A stretch of 64,000 bases of DNA, taken from the NCBI RefSeq assembly GCF_900105195.1, contig NZ_FNRX01000002.1, positions 1,302,001 through 1,366,000 on the forward strand. Reading direction: 5' to 3'. The position numbers and the translations under genes are program-made. Positions 31,445 through 40,351 of this stretch are shown in pieces; positions within the stretch are counted from its first letter, which is position 1, and each line of letters starts with the position of its first letter. The notes under the pieces were generated by a model. It worked only from the letters and a program-made list of their open reading frames with translations. It did no database searches and was not told where the DNA came from. This DNA comes from Rhodococcus pyridinivorans (GTDB lineage Bacteria; Actinomycetota; Actinomycetes; Mycobacteriales; Mycobacteriaceae).

Positions 31445-32765
31445 GCACGCTCGGACACGTCGCAATTCGTTCTCGGACCGCGTATGGAGCGGCAGTAACC
31501 GCCGAGGATATGTCGCGAATCGAATTTCGGGCGATAAAATCCGTAGCATCGTCCTGTATGCGCTTGGCCCTGCCCTGGGAATATTGAGCGGGCCGATATT
31601 AGCACGAGCGATGGGGCCTGATGGGAGGGGTCAGTTTGCAAGCATTATGCAACCCATCACAATCGCGTCAGCCATCGCGAGCATCGGTATTCCGAGTGCA
31701 ATTGCCGTATATATCGCGCGAGGAAACTCCCCGCGACGCTGTTACCAGATCGGACTCACGACGGCGATGCTCCCTACGATCATAATCGTCGTTGCGATGG
31801 TGTTCTATGGCCGTGTAGTGAGTGAGCGCCAAAATATCCCGTACGCTACCATTTTGTTGTGTTGGACTGCGATAGTTCTATCCGTAGTAGTACAAATTCG
31901 AAGAGGGGCATGGCAGGGCGTCGGGCGCTGGCGCTTGCTTGATGTTGAGCGTGGGGGCGCCGCAGTTGCGCGATTCGTGTTTGTATTGATCGTGGCGCTA
32001 TTGGGGTTGCGCTCGGCGGAGTCATTCGCCGCCGGAGCATTACTCTCGTTCGTACTCGTGTCTTGCATGTTGTTCATTCCTCTTCCAAAATCAAATGGCT
32101 CCGCATCACCCGCGACCGGCGACTTCGCTCGGTTCTCGATTCTCGCTTCGGTCGGAACGATCGCAACAATCGCGAGTTCTAGGCTCGATCAGTTATTGAT
32201 GCCGATCGCTACCGACGCGTCGCAACTTGGTTTCTACGCAGTTGCAGTTACGGTCGCAGAAGTACCTCTCATCTTTGGAACGCTAGCTGCTAGAAATGCG
32301 CTACAGCTATCGGCAGCAGGAAAGAATTTGCGAACAATTGCTCGTGAGTCATCCATGTTCTTCTGGGCTGGCTCTATTTCTGCGGTAGTGATTCTTCTTT
32401 GCGCCGACTGGATTGTGCCAATTGTGTTCGGCGATGACTTCCAGCAGAGCGTCCTTGCGATAAAACTTCTTGCACTTGGAAGCATCTTTACCTGGGTAAT
32501 GCTTGTGACCTCAGCCGTGATCTCGGGTAGAGGCCGGCCAGGCCTCGGCAGTGCTATCGCATTGTCTTCACTGCTCTTCACGATTGTGGCATTTCTAATT
32601 TTCTGGACTGCGATGTCCAGTACGACAGCGGCGGCCATCGCCCTCGCCAGTTCTATTGTCGCCGCGACTTTAGGGGTCGTACTCACTGCTCGCGTCCGGG
32701 CAGTTCCTCGGCCAGACGAAAGTACATCGACGGTCGACAAGATTCTGCCCGGCCAAGCAACTTAG
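31425..32765 (+). CDS. Polysaccharide flippase, Wzx/MATE-like
   Basis: 446 residues if the GTG at 31425 is used; the first 35 residues are basic and unstructured, so a later start is possible and the start is uncertain. About 12 membrane helices follow, beginning RSIVLYALGPALGILSGPILARAMGPDGRGQFA, typical for the oligosaccharide flippase branch of the MOP superfamily (the GPxGRG loop after helix 2). It likely moves the lipid-linked repeat unit across the membrane. It sits between glycosyltransferase genes and upstream of the Wzy-like gene, which supports a Wzx/Wzy-dependent route. Confidence 0.82.
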   Translation: MRTRVGKHARTRRNSFSDRVWSGSNRRGYVANRISGDKIRSIVLYALGPALGILSGPILARAMGPDGRGQFASIMQPITIASAIASIGIPSAIAVYIARGNSPRRCYQIGLTTAMLPTIIIVVAMVFYGRVVSERQNIPYATILLCWTAIVLSVVVQIRRGAWQGVGRWRLLDVERGGAAVARFVFVLIVALLGLRSAESFAAGALLSFVLVSCMLFIPLPKSNGSASPATGDFARFSILASVGTIATIASSRLDQLLMPIATDASQLGFYAVAVTVAEVPLIFGTLAARNALQLSAAGKNLRTIARESSMFFWAGSISAVVILLCADWIVPIVFGDDFQQSVLAIKLLALGSIFTWVMLVTSAVISGRGRPGLGSAIALSSLLFTIVAFLIFWTAMSSTTAAAIALASSIVAATLGVVLTARVRAVPRPDESTSTVDKILPGQAT

Positions 32766-32780
32766 ACCTGGAGTAAAAAT

Positions 32781-33827
32781 ATGCGCGTTGCAATTGTCGT
32801 TAGTTCCGAAACTCGCGGAGGCGCAGAACAATATTTATATCGGCTTTACAGTGAGCTGAGACGCACCAAGAACGTTGAACCGATCCTTGTCGGTCGGCTA
32901 CCTGATTGGTCCGACAACATCGGGACTTCACATGCGGCAGGAGTGACCGATAAGATGACGAGGCGCAGGCCGTTGGCTAGCCAGGCCTTCTCGGCCGTTA
33001 GATCAGTGCGCGACATTGCTCAATGCGTGAACTCCATAAAGCCGGATATTGTGCACATACAGTTTTTCAAAGAAAAGCTCCTTTTGCCGAGGATGTTCAA
33101 AATTATGGGTTATCCCGTCGTGTGGACGGAGCATAGTCCCCTGCCAACGAACTTTCCTCCGGGAGGAATTACGCTACTTCGCCGCCAAGCTAAGCATGCC
33201 AACGTTATCTCTATTAGCCGGGCAGTGACCGCCTCGCTGGACAGCGCTGGGATCGCCTCGGCTCTTATTGAGAATCCCCTCCCGGCCGTCGGTAACGCTC
33301 AGGAAGTCCGAGACGCGGCGAGCCCTCGTTCGTCTCCTCAAGTGTTGTATGTAGGCCGATTACATAAGAATAAGCGAGTCGACTTAGTGGTCGAGGCCGC
33401 GAGGATGTTGCCTCACGTGCAATTTGGAATTGTGGGCGAGGGACCCGAGTATCACGCGTTGCGGATTCGTGCTGGAGAAAATGTTACATTTTACGGAAAT
33501 GTGGATGACGTTGGGCGTCTTTATAATCAATGCAAGATTGTTGTCCTACCTTCTGGACAGGCTGCACGCGAAGGTGCGCCGATGGTGATGCTGGAAGCGC
33601 GGGTTGCTGGAGCGCATGTGCTAATGGCAAATGACTGTCACGCAATCCAGGAGGCAATCTCGCTCGGATGCAAGGCATTCGATCCGGTGCCTACCTCCTT
33701 GGTAGATATGATCCAAGGCCACCTCGATTCGCCACGTACAGAGATCAGCCCCGATATCGTAAAAGAACGCTCGCCTGAGGTATGGGCGCATCGGCACTAC
33801 GAGTTCTTCTCTAGGATCAGCGGATAA
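32781..33827 (+). CDS. Glycosyltransferase, family 4 (GT-B)
   Basis: 348 residues. Starts RVAIVVSSETRGGAEQYLYRLYSEL, the GGAE loop of GT4 enzymes, followed by PDIVHIQFFKEKLL, VWTEHSPLPTNFP, VLYVGRLHKNKRVDLVVEAA, GIVGEGPEYHALR, FYGNVDDVGRLYNQCKIVVLPS and REGAPMVMLEARVAG (EX7E-like: E in REGAP and MLEA). It probably transfers one sugar of the repeat unit. It begins 16 bases after the flippase stop, and the gene belongs to the same low-GC run. Confidence 0.87.
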   Translation: MRVAIVVSSETRGGAEQYLYRLYSELRRTKNVEPILVGRLPDWSDNIGTSHAAGVTDKMTRRRPLASQAFSAVRSVRDIAQCVNSIKPDIVHIQFFKEKLLLPRMFKIMGYPVVWTEHSPLPTNFPPGGITLLRRQAKHANVISISRAVTASLDSAGIASALIENPLPAVGNAQEVRDAASPRSSPQVLYVGRLHKNKRVDLVVEAARMLPHVQFGIVGEGPEYHALRIRAGENVTFYGNVDDVGRLYNQCKIVVLPSGQAAREGAPMVMLEARVAGAHVLMANDCHAIQEAISLGCKAFDPVPTSLVDMIQGHLDSPRTEISPDIVKERSPEVWAHRHYEFFSRISG

Positions 33828-33859
33828 TGACAAGAACGAGTGCTTAAGGGGTGATGGGA

Positions 33860-35143
33860 ATGGGCGGTCAGATAGCCCTGGGTTTGGTGGTACTGGTCAT
33901 CTACGCGCGCACATTCCGTCAGTATCGTGCGCGGAATGTCCAGAACGCACTGGTATCAGGGCTTGGCGCGACTATGTACACCCTCTGCCTTTGGGTGCCA
34001 GCGAAACTGCAGGAGAGCGGAGCGCTGACGAGCAAGATTTTTCGAGCTGGCGTCGCCGCGCATCCTACAGCGTCAGAAATCGACGCGTTGTCTTGGAAAT
34101 GGGCACTCGAATTATCGATCATTCTCTTCGCAGAGCTTTTAGTCGTATATGCTTACTCCCACCACAGGCCCAAGCCTGAGAAACGACCAAGGGAACAATG
34201 GCTGCGAATATCGATCTGCCTGATACTTGTGGGTCTTGTGGCGACGATTGTTTTTCCGGCCGAGCTAGAGAGTCGTGCTGCCGAGGGGCAGGGGATATTC
34301 GTTCTCCTTCGGACGTCGCTCGTCTGCGGTTTAGCTATTCTGGCGTTCTTTAATTGCTTTTCACGAAAGTCTATGTGGTTGCTCTTGATTGGAGGAACGG
34401 CATTTTTGGTCCTAGAGAATGTCCGGAGTCCTCTCTTTGTAATACTTATCGCCTACGCGGCAGGCTTGATTGTTCGGGGCGTCATCTACAACCGTAAGGC
34501 GGTCGTCTCTATCGCAGTCGCGGTTGTTGTTGCCATCGGCTTCTCGTCTTTCATGTCGGAAATGAGAGCCAACATTACACGCAATGAGGGGTTAAGTACT
34601 TCAGATATTGTCAGCGAAATGAGCGAAGCGCCGCTTGTCGCCGCGTATAAGTCGGGGGTCGACACACTGGACGGCTATCGTTTCTCAGCTTTGGTAGCTG
34701 ACGTTGAGCCTGCTCGACCATACGATTTGCTATCACCGATTACGACGTTCATACCTCGGGCGGTGTGGGAAGACAAGCCGCCATCGATTTCGGTGGAGTT
34801 GAGCTCGAAGTACCTCGGCTATAAGGCGAGCGGGCAGTTCCTCTCGATGATTGGATTCTTAACCCTAGCCACGGGTGGTTACGGTTCCGCCCTTTTGCTC
34901 TTCGCCGTCTTCTTTCTAGTTGCGTCAGCGCTCGTTCAGGTTTTTCAACGTAGGTTTGCACTCACAATCGTTCTTGTCGTAATTTTCCGCATCTTGCTCG
35001 GTGGAAGTGCTTTCGACATCTACTATGGTTTGGTACTTACGGTAATCGTAGGAACAGGGGTTCTCGGGTACGATCTTTGGCGTTTTCTAAATCGGTCTCC
35101 ACAGTCAGAGGATAGTGTCCGTCGCTCGTACTCCTTGCGGTGA
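33860..35143 (+). CDS. Wzy-like O-antigen/oligosaccharide repeat-unit polymerase
   Basis: About 427 residues; ATG at 33860 has AAGGGG eight bases upstream, with a GTG at 33851 and an ATG at 33854 as alternatives. Around ten membrane helices are visible, with a large outside loop near 250-310 that contains DGYRFSALVADVEPARPYDLLSPITTFIPRAVWEDKPPS, read as DGYRFSALVADVEPARPYD then LLSPITTFIPRAVWEDKPP. That loop with PR and W-DKP is typical of Wzy/EpsG-type polymerases. Sequence is poorly conserved in this family, so the call rests on topology, length and position after the flippase and transferases. Confidence 0.75.
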   Translation: MGGQIALGLVVLVIYARTFRQYRARNVQNALVSGLGATMYTLCLWVPAKLQESGALTSKIFRAGVAAHPTASEIDALSWKWALELSIILFAELLVVYAYSHHRPKPEKRPREQWLRISICLILVGLVATIVFPAELESRAAEGQGIFVLLRTSLVCGLAILAFFNCFSRKSMWLLLIGGTAFLVLENVRSPLFVILIAYAAGLIVRGVIYNRKAVVSIAVAVVVAIGFSSFMSEMRANITRNEGLSTSDIVSEMSEAPLVAAYKSGVDTLDGYRFSALVADVEPARPYDLLSPITTFIPRAVWEDKPPSISVELSSKYLGYKASGQFLSMIGFLTLATGGYGSALLLFAVFFLVASALVQVFQRRFALTIVLVVIFRILLGGSAFDIYYGLVLTVIVGTGVLGYDLWRFLNRSPQSEDSVRRSYSLR

Positions 35144-35206
35144 TGCTCAGGTCGATTGCATGAGTTCGCTGAGAGTTCGTGATTGTCGAGTTCTCATCTC
35201 GTATGA

Positions 35207-37135
35207 TTGGAACGTATATTGCTTAAACGCGATGCTGTGGCTCTAGCAGACTCGATCCTGCGCGCTTCACCGCCGACAGGTCGGCCCGAAAGTCCGGACG
35301 TGGTGACTAGCAAGTGGGGCCGAGAATCCGACGCATATGAGCGGTTTTCGCGGACTCTCCTGCTTTCCGCGTTTCGGTTTTCGGGCGACGAGTGGATAGA
35401 CAGCGAGCGTAATGGTTCTCAACGTGCACTGGCGGGCGATAGCTGGTTTCCTGCACGGATCGACCATATGGCGAAGTCTGTTAATCCAAGCGCTAAGGGC
35501 GGTTGGTGGCGGCTTTCCAAGACGCCGCAGTCAATAGTGGAGACGGCAAGCTTGGCGCTTGCAATTATGCTTCGGCCCAAAGAATTGTGGGAACCTCTTG
35601 ACGATCGTTCGCAACAGCATTTGGCCGAGTGGCTTCGATTCAATTTGACTCGACCCGTATCCAATAACAATTGGGTCATATTTCCCAAACTCATCGCAGA
35701 AGCGCTTGTATCCGTTGGTGCAGCTGGCCCGGAGTGTGCGATTGCTATCGATAATTGCGAGATGAATACCGAGAGTTGGTATGTTGGCGACGGTTGGTAC
35801 ACGGACGGCCCAGGTCGAACGCTCGACTATTACAATGCCTGGGCTTTCAACTTTTATTTGCCATTATCTGCGCATATTCGCAGGGACGATGCCGAGGTAG
35901 AGCGTTATTCCTCTCGATTGAGCGAGTTTCTGTCGTCGCTCTATGGAATGGTGGATCCCAAGACCGGAGGACCGGTCTACTTCGGGCGTAGCTTGACCTA
36001 CAGGTTCGGGATCGCGGCGCCGTTCGCCCTTGCGGGCGTCCTTGAGCTTGAAGGCGAAAGTCGTCGTGCTGGACGTTGCTGGTCGCAAGTGGTTGAGCAC
36101 TTCGTCGAGCGGGGCGCGCTTAATGGTGGTGAACTCTCGATTGGGTGGTTTGGTCCTGATAGTCGGCTCCGGCAGCGATACTCTGGGCACGGCTCGCCTT
36201 ATTGGGCGTGTAAAGCGTTCGCTTCGTTGATGATTCCTCAGGAGTCGACGTTCTGGGCTGATCCGGATGGTGCGGATTGTGATTCTGATGATGACGATTT
36301 GATGCCTGCGGGGTACAGATCGCGCGCTTCGTTCCTCATCTCGAATCAGCGTGGCGTTTCGACTCTGTTCAATCACGGTACGGATCACCAAAAGAAGCAT
36401 CGAACAGGATACTTCATTGACGACCCGTTGTATGCGAGAGGTGCGTATTCTTCGCGTACCGTGCCGAATCCTAGAGGCGTCCTGCCGAACAATACGTTCG
36501 TGATTGAACGTGACGGGCGTTGGACGGAGCGCGGAGCTGTGGAACCGCTCCGCTCCGGCGATAATTGGGTTCAATCGAGAGTTCGCCCAGCACTTCAACG
36601 CCGTTTGTACGGATCGCGCGTGTTCCAGTACGGCAAGATGGACAGGTTCGGCCCTCGGATTGCTTCGCTTGATGACATTTCGGTCGTAGAGACTACCGTG
36701 ATGTTGGATTACTGGGCGGTGCAGTTTTTCTTCGTATCGGGCGGGGAAGACGACGGGTCTAACATTGTAAAATTTGGATGCTGGCCGATTCCGGACGACG
36801 GCAGTAACTCGGTTACGGCTGACAATGAGTCCTTGTCGGCGCAGGTGAAGAGCCAGGCCAGTCGTGTTCAATGTCGTGCATTATTCGGGTTCGATGCTGT
36901 TGAGAATTTACGAGTCTCGACTGTTTCCCCTCTGTCATCCCATGCGTATATGACTGTTTTCTCTGGCCAGTATAAGAAGGATGGCGTATACGGTGTTGCT
37001 GTCAACCTGTCCGATGAATCGTTCGGGACGGATGAGGGTGATTTAGTCGAAGTGGTGCGTGTCGAGGATCGAGTTGTAACCCTTAATTGTAACCGGGGGT
37101 CAATTCGAATCGACGATTCGGGCGTGTACCAATAG
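35207..37135 (+). CDS. DUF2264 domain protein, probable (alpha/alpha)6-barrel carbohydrate-active enzyme
   Basis: 642 residues from a TTG; the start is uncertain (a second TTG is at 35219 and no strong ribosome site is present). Residues about 40-340 are DUF2264-like: GDEWIDSERNGSQRALAGDSWFPAR, WWRLSKTPQSIVETASLALAIML, NNWVIFPKLIAEALVSVG, YVGDGWYTDGPGRTLDYYNAWAFNFYLPL (each cited in parts). The C-terminal half is a beta-rich domain. Proteins of this type have been assigned to a glycoside hydrolase family acting on glucuronides, as far as I recall, which would fit a glucuronate-containing polymer made with ugd. No signal peptide is visible, so the site of action is unclear. It is the last gene of the low-GC plus-strand run. 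Confidence 0.7.
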   Translation: MERILLKRDAVALADSILRASPPTGRPESPDVVTSKWGRESDAYERFSRTLLLSAFRFSGDEWIDSERNGSQRALAGDSWFPARIDHMAKSVNPSAKGGWWRLSKTPQSIVETASLALAIMLRPKELWEPLDDRSQQHLAEWLRFNLTRPVSNNNWVIFPKLIAEALVSVGAAGPECAIAIDNCEMNTESWYVGDGWYTDGPGRTLDYYNAWAFNFYLPLSAHIRRDDAEVERYSSRLSEFLSSLYGMVDPKTGGPVYFGRSLTYRFGIAAPFALAGVLELEGESRRAGRCWSQVVEHFVERGALNGGELSIGWFGPDSRLRQRYSGHGSPYWACKAFASLMIPQESTFWADPDGADCDSDDDDLMPAGYRSRASFLISNQRGVSTLFNHGTDHQKKHRTGYFIDDPLYARGAYSSRTVPNPRGVLPNNTFVIERDGRWTERGAVEPLRSGDNWVQSRVRPALQRRLYGSRVFQYGKMDRFGPRIASLDDISVVETTVMLDYWAVQFFFVSGGEDDGSNIVKFGCWPIPDDGSNSVTADNESLSAQVKSQASRVQCRALFGFDAVENLRVSTVSPLSSHAYMTVFSGQYKKDGVYGVAVNLSDESFGTDEGDLVEVVRVEDRVVTLNCNRGSIRIDDSGVYQ

Positions 37136-37445
37136 TACGTGTGCTCGCCAAGAGATCGTAGAATTCGGTTTATACGAAAATTTACCCGGTTAGGGCATTA
37201 CCGGCGGGTAGATCGATGCTCGGTTTTGGGACCTCCATGTTCGCTCGTCGGGTCGGGAGGATTGGGGTACTAACCTCGATCTTTCGTGCGGGTGACGCGC
37301 CGGCCTGAGCAGTTCAGATTGGGTGTGGAAGCCTGCGGATCCGGTGTGCGGCCACGATCGACTACCCGACACGGTCGGGTGACGCCGGGGTCCACGGCCC
37401 CGAGCTGAGTGCCCTTTCGTCTCGATAAATGAAGATACGTGCAGG
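37136..37445. other. Gene-free stretch between DUF2264 gene and IS1380 remnant
   Basis: 310 bases with no supported gene. The AT-rich first 60 bases belong with the polysaccharide run; GC rises from about 37190, so the outer end of the IS1380-type element probably lies between 37190 and 37440. I could not define its terminal repeat. Confidence 0.5.
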
Positions 37446-38168
37446 TCACGCAGGCGCAGGTAGCGCGGTGAGCCTGTTCAAGCCGGCCACGAGAACATCG
37501 ACACCCGGAGCTGTCGCGGCCAGCCGCAGTCGAACACGGCGGGCATGCTGGGCGATCTTCCCGGCGATCGACAGCACCCGCAGCCGTAGCCGTTTCGGTT
37601 CCCACCTGCGTGCAGTCACGTCGGTGAACGCGAGCATTTGCATCCACGCGGTCAGCTCGCATGCGAGTTGCACCAGCGCCAGCCAGATCCGGTTCTGGTC
37701 GTAGCCGTGCAGCGGAAGATTCTGCAGACCGGTGACTTTCGCTGCCCGGATCCGGTCCTCGCACCGAGCCCGACGCCGGTGCCGCAGCTCCAGATCGGGG
37801 AGTTGCCCACGGCGGGTGTTGGTTGCGAACGCGGTCAGGCGCAGGCCGTCACGGTCGGTGAACCGCAACTGCGCACCCGGATGCGGGCGTTCCTTCCTGA
37901 CGATCACGCGCATGCCGTTCGGCCACGTGGACAGGTCGAGCAGTCCGGTGATCTCGGTGACCCAGGCGCCGTCACGAACCTGCCCGTCCGGGTCGTAGGC
38001 CGGAGTCCATGCCTGTTCGGGGACCAGATCGAGGGCGGCGGTCATCGTGTCGGTCAACCCGAATCCGACCGAATACGAGAGCCTGCGTTTGGTCAGGTAC
38101 TCGATCAAGGAGTGGGTGCCGCCGGCACCGTCGATCCGGACCAGTACCTTCTTCCCGACCCGATGTCC
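37446..38168 (-). pseudogene. IS1380-family transposase, C-terminal fragment
   Basis: The open frame runs from the boundary at 38168 to a stop at 37446, about 240 residues against roughly 460 for a full IS1380 transposase. It begins VGKKVLVRIDGAGGTHS, which holds the first catalytic Asp region, and continues with YSVGFGLTD, RFTDRDGLRLTAFATNT and the LALVQLACELTAWMQ and W-RLRLRVLSIAGKIA end typical of the family. The N-terminal half is missing exactly where an ISL3 element starts (38169) and does not resume on its other side, so it was lost with that insertion. It cannot be functional. Confidence 0.85.
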
Positions 38169-39627
38169 GGCTCTTCGCAGTTAGCAGTGGCATTGGCGAC
38201 GGCTGGGTGCGACCCGACGTGACCGTCGAGTGCAGGCCCAGCGTACCCGGCGGCGTTGGTTCTCCGGGGTACGGAATCCGAACGCGATGCGGCCGACGTG
38301 CTTGACGATGCGGTTGTAGCCTTCACTGCGCGCATTCGACAGGCCGGTGGTGATCGCCAGGATCATCGGTTCCTGCCACGCCGAGATGGTCGTCGCCAGC
38401 TTGCCGATCTCCGGGACCCGGCACGCCGCGCAGAACGTGTAGAACCGATACAGTCTGTCCCGGATCTCATGGCGAAGGCCACCACGATCGGTGCAGCGCA
38501 ACACATCGCGCAGCAGTTCTTTGGCTATCCATGCCGCAGCGATGTCCCCGTGCGGGTCGGCGGAGGTCAGCTTCTCGAACAGTGTCGATCGTTGCTCATC
38601 GGTTAGGCGCTCCGCGGCCCGCAACGACCGTCGTCGATTGATCCATTCGACATCGCTCTTACGGCCGCGCCGACCCCGCTCGGCCTGGGTGACCCTGCGC
38701 CGGACGGTATCGACCATCTCGTTGGCCTTCTTGACCAGGTGGAACCGGTCCACCACCCGTTGTGCGTGCGGCAGTGCCTCGCGCACCGCCTTTGCGTACA
38801 CCGTCGACATGTCGATCGCGACATGGGTGATCTGTGCCTTCCACGTCTCGTCGCGGGCGTCGAACCAGTCGATCACCACCGCCGAGGTGCGTCCGTTGAC
38901 CTGCGCCAGCAACCCTTGATCGCCGGTCAGGTCGACCAGTCCGGTGTCCCACCGATCCACCCACGACCGCACACCGGTGTCCGGATCGGTTTCCCATTTC
39001 GCCTTCCCGCGGCGGGTTTCATCGATCCCGAGCACCATCACCGGCTCAGGCTCGCCGGCCAGGGCGGCGTCGGCGACCACGACGAGGTGCTCGTGGACGG
39101 TGTGCCAGGCGCACCCGTAGTCGCCGGCGACCGCGGCGACCGACCGGTACCCGTCGAGGACCGCCTCGGCCAGCAGCGCCTTCGCTCGGGGCGTGACCCG
39201 CGCCCGGGACGGCACCCCCGGCGTCGACTCGGTGAACACCTTACGGTCACAGGAGGTATTGGTGCACAACCATTTCCGTTTCCGCCACACCAACAGCGGA
39301 CGGTCGGGTCCGACCTGCACATCCCGCGGTCTGGTGGTGACCCAACCCTTCGAACGCGTGGACTTCTGCCCGCACTGCGGGCACATCCCGACCCATTCGG
39401 GTGCCGTCGCGATCTGCACGATCCGGCTGCCCTCGACCGTGCGCTGCACCGATTCGACGATGACGCCGTCGAGATCGAGCAGCAATGAACTACCGTGGTG
39501 CATGCCCGCGTTCCTTGCTGTCCTGGATGCCTGAGAACACCCAGCTCACAAGGGCGCGGGCCCTTTTTCAATCACCGACACGGCAACGGGGTCGATCGAC
39601 ACCCGCCCCTACCAACTGCGAAGAGCC
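38169..39627 (-). mobile_element. ISL3-family insertion sequence
   Basis: 1459 bp bounded by inverted repeats whose outer 14 bases, GGCTCTTCGCAGTT, are identical at both ends; inner parts differ (AGCAGTGG against GGTAGGGG). It holds one transposase gene. The 8 bp flanking each end (CGATGTCC and GCGTTTAC) do not match, so the usual ISL3 target duplication is absent, and the truncated IS1380 gene next to it points to a deletion during or after insertion. Confidence 0.88.
38181..39503 (-). CDS. ISL3-family transposase
   Basis: 440 residues. The N-terminal zinc-binding part is CPQCGQKSTR with a later CTNTSC, followed by an HTH (AVAGDYGCAWHTVHEH). The DDE core has MVLGIDETRRGKAKW, VAIDMSTVYAKAV and VVDRFHLVKKAN, and the last acidic residue near LSNARSEGYNRIVKHVGR, all ISL3 hallmarks. 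Length is full and no stop or frameshift is seen, so the element may be active. The start ATG at 39503 follows the family norm. It is transcribed opposite to the polysaccharide genes upstream of it. Confidence 0.92.
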   Translation of the reverse strand: MHHGSSLLLDLDGVIVESVQRTVEGSRIVQIATAPEWVGMCPQCGQKSTRSKGWVTTRPRDVQVGPDRPLLVWRKRKWLCTNTSCDRKVFTESTPGVPSRARVTPRAKALLAEAVLDGYRSVAAVAGDYGCAWHTVHEHLVVVADAALAGEPEPVMVLGIDETRRGKAKWETDPDTGVRSWVDRWDTGLVDLTGDQGLLAQVNGRTSAVVIDWFDARDETWKAQITHVAIDMSTVYAKAVREALPHAQRVVDRFHLVKKANEMVDTVRRRVTQAERGRRGRKSDVEWINRRRSLRAAERLTDEQRSTLFEKLTSADPHGDIAAAWIAKELLRDVLRCTDRGGLRHEIRDRLYRFYTFCAACRVPEIGKLATTISAWQEPMILAITTGLSNARSEGYNRIVKHVGRIAFGFRTPENQRRRVRWACTRRSRRVAPSRRQCHC

Positions 39628-39769
39628 GCGTTTACGTCCGTATAGACTTCAATTCAATCGGATCCCACCACACCACCGCAACGGGAGAGACATCTCGTCG
39701 TAGATCGAGGTCACGCCGGCCAACCAGGTTTTGTGCCGTAATCCCAGAACTCGATGTTCATTTGACCCA

Positions 39770-40312
39770 TCATACTGGTAGATCGCGGATCTTCCTGGCA
39801 GGGATACCGACATATAGACTGTGCGGTTCGCAGTTGGCGGTTACGAGCGCGGCGGCGCCGATGGCGCTTCCGGACCCGACCGTTACGCCGCGCAGTATGA
39901 TGGTCCCGGTGGACACGCGACATCCATCGCCAATCTCGATGGGCCCTACCACACTTTCTCCGGCGCGGCGTTCAGGGTTAGACATCTCGTGATCAGTGTC
40001 GACGAATGTTACATTCGGCCCGATCGCGACATTCTTACCGATAACTAATGGCTGTCGGGTGTCGAAAACTGTTCGGTAGCCGATGACAGTGGAGGCGCCT
40101 ACGGTTATATTGCTCGACCTGAAGAACACTTTGGGTCGCACAATAGTCTTGGGGTGAAGTTTCAAGCCCATCAAGCGTAGTAGTTGCGTTCGCACTCGAT
40201 TAGGCAATAAATGCGTGGAGAGAACGCCATTTACAATAAAATTCCATGGGATGGAGTTTGTGTCACCCGATTCTTTCCAAACAATTTCGCGAGTTTTTTC
40301 TATGAGGCTCAC
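39770..40312 (-). CDS. Hexapeptide-repeat acyltransferase, WcaF/serine acetyltransferase-like
   Basis: 180 residues. The C-terminal two thirds form a left-handed beta-helix with hexapeptide repeats: VGASTVIGYR, IGKNVAIGPNVTFVDTDHE, IGDGCRVSTGTIILRGVTVGSGSAIGAAALVTANC (cited in parts). The active-site His is in DTDHEMS and the family end SLYVGIPARKIRDL is present. Such enzymes acetylate sugars of capsules and exopolysaccharides using acetyl-CoA. It lies in minus orientation just past the ISL3 element and 40 bases after the DUF4012 gene, with the lower GC of the polysaccharide run. Likely an O-acetylase of the repeat unit; the position modified is unknown. Confidence 0.88.
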   Translation of the reverse strand: MSLIEKTREIVWKESGDTNSIPWNFIVNGVLSTHLLPNRVRTQLLRLMGLKLHPKTIVRPKVFFRSSNITVGASTVIGYRTVFDTRQPLVIGKNVAIGPNVTFVDTDHEMSNPERRAGESVVGPIEIGDGCRVSTGTIILRGVTVGSGSAIGAAALVTANCEPHSLYVGIPARKIRDLPV

Positions 40313-40351
40313 TACCTACCTCCTATGCATTCGAGTTGGGTCGTCTGGTGT

